A stretch of DNA of 5,133 bases from the NCBI GenBank assembly GCA_902767005.1, contig CACXFY010000186.1, positions 1-5,133 of the forward strand, read 5' to 3'. Positions 1 through 2,969 of the stretch are shown here, piece after piece (position 1 is the stretch's first letter; each line of letters starts with the position of its first letter). Made by a program: the position numbers and the translations under genes. The notes under the pieces are model-generated. The model searched no databases, was not told the DNA's origin, and saw nothing but the letters and a program-made list of their open reading frames with translations. Origin of the DNA: an uncultured Erysipelotrichaceae bacterium (lineage in GTDB: Bacteria; Bacillota_I; Bacilli_A; RF39; UBA660).

Positions 1-20
1 ACTTCACCCCACTATATACG

Positions 21-42
21 AAAAAAGAGCCAATGGCTCTTT
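21..42 (-). terminator. Intrinsic terminator of the rplU-prp-rpmA operon
   Basis: Read on the minus strand, an 8-bp stem (AAAGAGCC pairing with GGCTCTTT, arms 35-42 and 24-31) closes a 3-nt loop and runs into a T tract (complement of 21-26, partly inside the stem). It begins 4 nt after the rpmA stop codon. This is a classic Rho-independent terminator and ends the operon at L27. The 20 bases left of it (1-20) are too short to assign. Confidence 0.88.
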
Positions 43-46
43 ACTA

Positions 47-337
47 TTATTCTCCTACTGGATAAACTGAAGCTTGTTTCTTATCTCTTCCTAAGCGTTC
101 AAATTTAACAATTCCATCAACTGTAGAATAAATAGTATCATCATTACCACGACGACAATTTACTCCAGGGAACATTTTAGTTCCACGTTGACGATATATA
201 ATAGAACCAGCTGTTATAAATTCACCATCAGCTGCTTTTGCTCCTAGTCTACGTCCTGCAGAATCACGACCATTAGATGTAGATCCTTGCCCCTTGTGGT
301 GAGCAAATAATTGGATATCTAATTTTAATAATTTCAT
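47..337 (-). CDS. rpmA: 50S ribosomal protein L27 with Prp-cleavable N-terminal extension
   Basis: Bacterial ribosomal protein L27, 96 aa, a large-subunit protein whose mature N-terminus reaches toward the peptidyl-transferase centre. Hallmarks seen are NGRDS.GRRLGAK (residues 22-34), the SIIYRQRGT block (45-53) and the [16 protein letters not shown]-terminus. The N-terminus [16 protein letters not shown] matches the Bacillota-type extension, in which cleavage after LQ(F/L)FA exposes the mature protein; the predicted cut is between A12 and H13. The start is supported by an AAGGAGG ribosome-binding site 6 nt upstream, whose first bases overlap the stop codon of prp. Last gene of the operon, directly followed by a terminator; the spo0B/obg genes that follow rpmA in B. 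subtilis are not cotranscribed here. Confidence 0.98.
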   Translation of the reverse strand: MKLLKLDIQLFAHHKGQGSTSNGRDSAGRRLGAKAADGEFITAGSIIYRQRGTKMFPGVNCRRGNDDTIYSTVDGIVKFERLGRDKKQASVYPVGE

Positions 338-348
338 AATTCTCCTCC

Positions 349-651
349 TTACTTTACTTCAATATTTGTTGGATATTGTTCTTCCAACTCTTTTAATAGT
401 TCAACCATATTTTCAATTAATGTTTGAGTAGTTTTATCAGATTTAATGTTTTCTATAATAAAACCATCTTTTTCCATCTTATAACTTAGACTACCTTTAT
501 CAAATCTTATAATACCATTTACTGTAGTTGTAAGTATTGAACTTGCAGCACTACATACAATATCTTTTCCACGGTTAGCAAACATTGCATGTCCTGAAAA
601 AGTAATTTTGGTATATAAAGAATCTTTTTTATATGTATTTACTTTTATCAT
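349..651 (-). CDS. prp: Ribosomal-processing cysteine protease Prp (YsxB family)
   Basis: A 100-aa protein of the Prp/YsxB family, the cysteine protease that removes the N-terminal extension of L27 in Bacillota. The catalytic pair known from the S. aureus enzyme is visible: His21 in the FSGHA motif (18-22) and Cys33 in [10 protein letters not shown] (28-37). Length is near the usual 100-112 aa. It lies between rplU and rpmA, the family's standard position, and its presumed substrate L27 is the next gene and keeps the cleavage motif. The ATG shares one base with the rplU stop (TAATG) and I see no good Shine-Dalgarno before it, so translation is probably coupled to L21. The 3' TAA merges with the rpmA ribosome-binding site. 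Confidence 0.96.
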   Translation of the reverse strand: MIKVNTYKKDSLYTKITFSGHAMFANRGKDIVCSAASSILTTTVNGIIRFDKGSLSYKMEKDGFIIENIKSDKTTQTLIENMVELLKELEEQYPTNIEVK

Positions 652-950
652 TATGCGATCTTAGTAATTTTTACTTTAGTATAAGGTTGTCTATGTCCTT
701 GTTTCTTACGGTTAGATCTATCTTTACATTTATATTTGAAAACTTTAATTTTCTTAGCTTTACCATTTTTTAGGACTTCTCCTTCAACAGTAACATTAGT
801 AAGATAAGGACTACCTATTTTACTATCAAGTGCTAAAACTTGATTGAAGCTAACAACATTACCTACTTCAGCGTCTAATTTTTCTACAAAAATTTCTGAA
901 CCTTCAGTTACATAATATTGTTTTCCACCAACTTTAATTACGGCGTTCAT
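651..950 (-). CDS. rplU: 50S ribosomal protein L21
   Basis: Ribosomal protein L21, 99 aa from the chosen start, a 23S rRNA-binding large-subunit protein. Visible landmarks are the N-terminal AVIKVGGKQYYV strand, a central EVLKNGKAKKIKVFKYK segment and the signature KKQGHRQPYTKVKI near the C-terminus. Two in-frame ATGs lie six bases apart (956 and 950). The AGGAGG at 958-963 leaves only 1 nt before the first but 7 nt before the second, and MNAVIKVGGKQ is the usual family beginning, so 950 is preferred. First gene of the operon, preceded by an L21-leader-type 5' UTR and a strong promoter. Its stop overlaps the prp start by one base. Confidence 0.97.
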   Translation of the reverse strand: MNAVIKVGGKQYYVTEGSEIFVEKLDAEVGNVVSFNQVLALDSKIGSPYLTNVTVEGEVLKNGKAKKIKVFKYKCKDRSNRKKQGHRQPYTKVKITKIA

Positions 951-956
951 GTACAT

Positions 957-963
957 ACCTCCT
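957..963 (-). promoter_or_regulatory. Ribosome-binding site of rplU, decides start
   Basis: The minus strand reads AAAGGAGGT and then ATGTACATG. Spacing to the second ATG (7 nt) is ideal, while the first ATG is only 1 nt from the GG, which argues for the start at 950 rather than 956. Confidence 0.85.
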
Positions 964-974
964 TTATTTAAAAC

Positions 975-1003
975 TTAAGACTCGCTTTTAAGGTACATAT
1001 AAT
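975..1003 (+). promoter_or_regulatory. Possible plus-strand promoter inside the L21 leader region
   Basis: TTAAGA (975-980, 4 of 6 match to TTGACA) and a perfect TATAAT (998-1003) are separated by 17 nt, the optimal spacing, on the plus strand. If active, transcription would begin near 1010 and run antisense to the 5' half of the rplU leader, toward the plus-strand hairpin terminator at 1090-1111. The TATAAT coincides with the ACAT-TAT-ATGT helix of the leader, so it may be a by-product of RNA structure in AT-rich DNA. Confidence 0.35.
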
Positions 1004-1053
1004 GTTTTAAAACCTTTTCAATGCGGTTTGAGCATGAGGCGTCAAACAGTTAG

Positions 1054-1083
1054 ATTATAGCATATATACTATTTTAATGTCAA
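1054..1083 (-). promoter_or_regulatory. Sigma-A type promoter of the rplU operon
   Basis: On the minus strand a perfect TTGACA -35 box (complement of 1078-1083) is followed by an 18-nt spacer and a perfect TATAAT -10 box (complement of 1054-1059). Transcription would start near 1047, exactly at the foot of the first leader helix. Both hexamers match consensus, as expected for a highly expressed ribosomal operon. Confidence 0.92.
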
Positions 1084-1089
1084 CTAATT

Positions 1090-1111
1090 CCTTGATTTTT
1101 CAAGGCTTTTT
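1090..1111 (+). terminator. Plus-strand intrinsic terminator-like hairpin without an upstream gene
   Basis: CCTTGA (1090-1095) pairs with TCAAGG (1100-1105) around a TTTT loop, followed by C and TTTTT (1107-1111). There is no T tract on the other side, so it would work only on the plus strand. No plus-strand gene precedes it; upstream lies only the antisense of the rplU operon. It could end an antisense transcript, insulate pyrH, or act as an attenuator for a longer pyrH leader. Confidence 0.6.
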
Positions 1112-1138
1112 ATATCTAACTCATCTTGCTAAATATTA

Positions 1139-1178
1139 TATGATATTATTTTATTATTTACAAGAAGTATGATATTAT
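1139..1178 (+). promoter_or_regulatory. AT-rich pyrH promoter region with repeated extended -10 motif
   Basis: The 11-mer TATGATATTAT occurs twice, at 1139-1149 and 1168-1178, each copy containing a TGnTATTAT extended -10 element. For the second copy a weak -35 (TTTATT, 1150-1155) lies 17 nt upstream, giving a start near 1185 and a short leader of about 20 nt before the pyrH TTG. No convincing -35 is visible for the first copy. Which one is used cannot be told from sequence. Confidence 0.45.
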
Positions 1179-1190
1179 ATGTTTAGTAGT

Positions 1191-1197
1191 AAGGAGG
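1191..1197 (+). promoter_or_regulatory. Ribosome-binding site of pyrH, supports TTG start
   Basis: AAGGAGG ends 7 nt before the TTG at 1205-1207. No ATG lies at a workable distance in this frame, and the encoded start MNNKRYLLKLSGE aligns with the usual PyrH N-terminus, so a TTG start is well supported. Confidence 0.9.
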
Positions 1198-1204
1198 AGT
1201 ATTT

Positions 1205-1903
1205 TTGAATAATAAGAGATATTTATTAAAGTTAAGTGGTGAAGTACTTGGTGGCGAAAGAGAATCTGGCATTGACTTTAATAGGGTTTTAGAAATTGCT
1301 AACGAAATTAAAGAATGTGTTGATTTAGGGGCTAGTTTTGGTATTGTTGTCGGAGGTGGTAACTTTTGGCGAGGCAAATCTAATGAATTCATGGACCGGG
1401 CGACATCTGATTATATTGGAATGTTAGGTACTACTATGAATGCTTTAGCTTTAGGTGATGCTTTTAGACAAATTGGTGTTGATTGCCGTGTACAAACTGG
1501 TATTGAAATGCGACAAATAGCGGAGTTTTATATTAAAAATAGAGCTATTAGACATATGGAAAAAGGAAGAGTTGTAATATTTGGATGTGGAACTGGTAGT
1601 CCATTCTTCTCTACTGATACAGCTAGTGCCTTAAGAGCTTGTGAAGTAAGAGCTGATTTACTTATAAAAGCTACTAAAGTTGATGGTGTATATGATAAAG
1701 ATCCATTAATGTTTAATGACGCTAAGAAATTTAAAAAGATTAGTTATAAAGATGTTATTGCGAAAGATATAAATGTTATGGATAAGACAGCTATTTCATT
1801 ATGTATGGAAGAAGATATACCTATATATGTTTTTAATATATTAGAAAAAGGTAATCTAAAGAAAGTAATCCAAGGTAAAGATATTGGTACTTTGGTGAAG
1901 TAG
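1205..1903 (+). CDS. pyrH: UMP kinase (uridylate kinase)
   Basis: Bacterial UMP kinase of the amino-acid-kinase fold, 232 aa (family about 235-245), a cytoplasmic hexameric enzyme that phosphorylates UMP to UDP with ATP in pyrimidine nucleotide synthesis. Motifs in order are the N-terminal KLSGE (9-13); the nucleotide-binding GGGNFWRG (50-57); RATSDYIGMLGTTMNALAL (65-83), the UMP-site region; the conserved GTGSPFFSTDTAS block (129-141); VDGVYDKDP (159-167); and VMDKTAISLC (191-200). Initiation is at TTG, backed by a strong AAGGAGG. The gene is usually next to tsf and frr; here it stands divergent from the rplU operon and is followed after one base by an LRR protein gene. The PFFSTDTA block reads GCGTGSPFFSTDTAS where AGGTGNPFF(S/T)TDTAA is typical; the changes look conservative. 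Confidence 0.97.
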   Translation: MNNKRYLLKLSGEVLGGERESGIDFNRVLEIANEIKECVDLGASFGIVVGGGNFWRGKSNEFMDRATSDYIGMLGTTMNALALGDAFRQIGVDCRVQTGIEMRQIAEFYIKNRAIRHMEKGRVVIFGCGTGSPFFSTDTASALRACEVRADLLIKATKVDGVYDKDPLMFNDAKKFKKISYKDVIAKDINVMDKTAISLCMEEDIPIYVFNILEKGNLKKVIQGKDIGTLVK

Positions 1904-1904
1904 A

Positions 1905-2528
1905 ATGAAAAAGAAGATATTAATTATTACTATAATAAGTGGCGGAGTTATATTAATTGTATTATCACTCTTAAGTTTTTTACCTAATAAAACTGCGATG
2001 AAGGCTAATCTTAATCAATGTTTTTCTAATATTAATGATGATGAGTTTAAGAAGGCTACTTTAAATGAGTTTTATGGTTCTGATAGTAATGGTTTCCTTA
2101 TTAGGAGACGTAAATTAATTGCTTATTTCGGATTAAAGAAGAAACTAGTAATTCCAGATTATGTAAAAGAAATAGAAGCTGATGCTTTAGCTTGGGATTG
2201 TTGTCATGCACAAAAAGTAAAAGTTCTTGTTATACCTGGTAGTGTTAAGAGATTACGTTCTCATTCTTTAGCTTTTATAAATGCTGATACAGTTATTTTT
2301 AAAGAAGGCGTAGAAACCTTTGATAAACATGCTTTCTTAGATTCTTATCTTTATGATGTTTATTTCCCTAGTACTATAAAGAACTTTCCTAAAAGTTTAA
2401 TGAATCCAGAAGAAGGAGTAATGAATGGACTTACACTTCATTTTACTAAGAATTCTAAAGTAGGCAAAGAAGTATATAAGGAATATAAAAATGATAATAA
2501 TGTAAAAGTTGTCTTCGATAATAAATAA
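1905..2528 (+). CDS. Membrane-anchored BspA-type leucine-rich-repeat protein
   Basis: A 207-aa protein with a short basic start (KKK) and one hydrophobic helix at about residues 5-26, then a segment outside the membrane. I see no lipobox cysteine, LPXTG motif or clear signal peptidase site, so a signal anchor is likely. From residue 81 there are four repeat units of the LRR_5/BspA type: LVIPDYVKEIEADALAW (81-97), LVIPGSVKRLRSHSLAF (108-124), VIFKEGVETFDKHAFLD (130-146) and VYFPSTIKNFPKSLM (152-166). The C-terminal KVGKEVYKEYKN...VKVVF resembles the usual ending of such proteins. Such repeats commonly serve in surface adhesion or protein binding; no specific role can be assigned. Its ATG follows the pyrH stop by one base, with GGTGA at 1894-1898 as a possible ribosome-binding site, so the two are probably cotranscribed. 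It ends in a shared terminator. Cysteines are at 39, 99 and 100. Confidence 0.8.
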   Translation: MKKKILIITIISGGVILIVLSLLSFLPNKTAMKANLNQCFSNINDDEFKKATLNEFYGSDSNGFLIRRRKLIAYFGLKKKLVIPDYVKEIEADALAWDCCHAQKVKVLVIPGSVKRLRSHSLAFINADTVIFKEGVETFDKHAFLDSYLYDVYFPSTIKNFPKSLMNPEEGVMNGLTLHFTKNSKVGKEVYKEYKNDNNVKVVFDNK

Positions 2529-2551
2529 AGAGTTTCAATTTGAAACTCTTT
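2527..2551. terminator. Bidirectional intrinsic terminator between convergent genes
   Basis: An 11-bp stem (AAAGAGTTTCA, 2527-2537, with TGAAACTCTTT, 2541-2551) closes a 3-nt loop. On the plus strand it runs into TTTTATTTTGTTTT; on the minus strand into TTTATTTATT. It serves both the pyrH-LRR unit and the addA-phosphatase unit. The LRR gene's TAA (2526-2528) and the phosphatase gene's TGA (complement of 2535-2537) both overlap the hairpin. Confidence 0.88.
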
Positions 2552-2969
2552 TATTTTGTTTTAGTAATTCATCTATTCCTTCTACTAAATCATTGTATGT
2601 AATATCAAAATTATTAGTATACCAAGGATCAGCTATGTCTCTTGGAAGTAATTTTTTAATTTTATTATCTTTATCACTACCAAATATTCTTATACAACTA
2701 CTAATATTAGATTCTTCCATGCAATAGAAAATATCATATTTATCATAATCTTCTTTTTCTAATCTAGTAGCGTAATGTCTAGTATGTGGTATATGTTCTT
2801 CATCTAATTTCTTTTTAGCAGGAGGATATATATCATTACCTTGTTCTTCATATGATGTTGCGCGTGATTCTATTAAGTAATCATTATCATTTACTTTTGA
2901 TTTCATTATAAATTCAGCCATTGGTGATCTGCAAATATTACCTAGACATACAAAACATATCTTTAACAT
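2535..2969 (-). CDS. Low-molecular-weight protein tyrosine phosphatase
   Basis: A 144-aa cytoplasmic phosphatase of the LMW-PTP family, near the usual 145-160 aa. The P-loop signature CLGNICRSP (8-16) carries the nucleophile Cys8 and the phosphate-binding Arg14. The general acid lies in the DPWY motif (Asp114, 114-117). Members remove phosphate from tyrosine in proteins and, in some Bacillota such as B. subtilis YwlE, from arginine; the sequence alone does not tell which applies here. The ATG overlaps the end of addA by 7 nt, with a purine-rich AGAGGG site about 7 nt upstream inside addA, so the genes form one transcript with likely translational coupling. The last codons (VSN and stop) lie inside the two-way terminator hairpin. 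It ends with TGA, evidence for the standard genetic code. Confidence 0.94.
   Translation of the reverse strand: MLKICFVCLGNICRSPMAEFIMKSKVNDNDYLIESRATSYEEQGNDIYPPAKKKLDEEHIPHTRHYATRLEKEDYDKYDIFYCMEESNISSCIRIFGSDKDNKIKKLLPRDIADPWYTNNFDITYNDLVEGIDELLKQNKRVSN

Larger units (their letters stand above)
957..1047 (-). ncRNA. L21 leader: putative autoregulatory 5' UTR of rplU
   Basis: The untranslated stretch between the rplU promoter and its start codon matches in position and appearance the L21 leader, a cis-acting RNA known upstream of rplU-ysxB-rpmA in low-GC Gram-positives and thought to mediate feedback by ribosomal protein. Two helices are visible on the minus strand. GTTTGA (1042-1047) pairs with TCAAAC (1026-1031) around a 10-nt loop, CGCCTCATGC. 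AAGGT (1012-1016) pairs with ACCTT (990-994); that stem continues after a 6-nt bulge with ACAT/ATGT (1002-1005 with 995-998) closing a TAT triloop. The A-rich GCATTGAAAAGG segment lies between them. Family assignment rests on gene context plus recalled sequence resemblance; no covariance search was run. Confidence 0.82.

Noticed and set aside
1..20. Minus-strand TATAGT and GGGGTGA beyond the rpmA terminator, possibly promoter and ribosome-binding site of a next gene
   Set aside because: Only 20 bases are visible, too little to support any feature.
954..956. rplU start at the first of two ATGs (MYMNAV...)
   Set aside because: Only one base separates it from the Shine-Dalgarno; the ATG six bases later has ideal spacing and gives the usual family N-terminus.
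1021..1047. H-type pseudoknot in the L21 leader using ATGC in the loop with GCAT downstream
   Set aside because: Only one nucleotide would have to cross a 6-bp stem, which is sterically implausible; treated instead as an alternative hairpin.
1157..1162. TTTACA as a -35 box for pyrH
   Set aside because: At 17 nt spacing the -10 position reads TGTTTA, and the better TATTAT is only 10 nt away.
1183..1392. 69-codon minus-strand open frame opposite the pyrH start
   Set aside because: Low-complexity protein without family resemblance, lying entirely antisense to the pyrH start region; a shadow frame.
2509..2727. 72-codon plus-strand open frame across the terminator and phosphatase gene
   Set aside because: Overlaps the end of the LRR gene, reads through the terminator hairpin and is antisense to a well-supported phosphatase; no ribosome-binding site.
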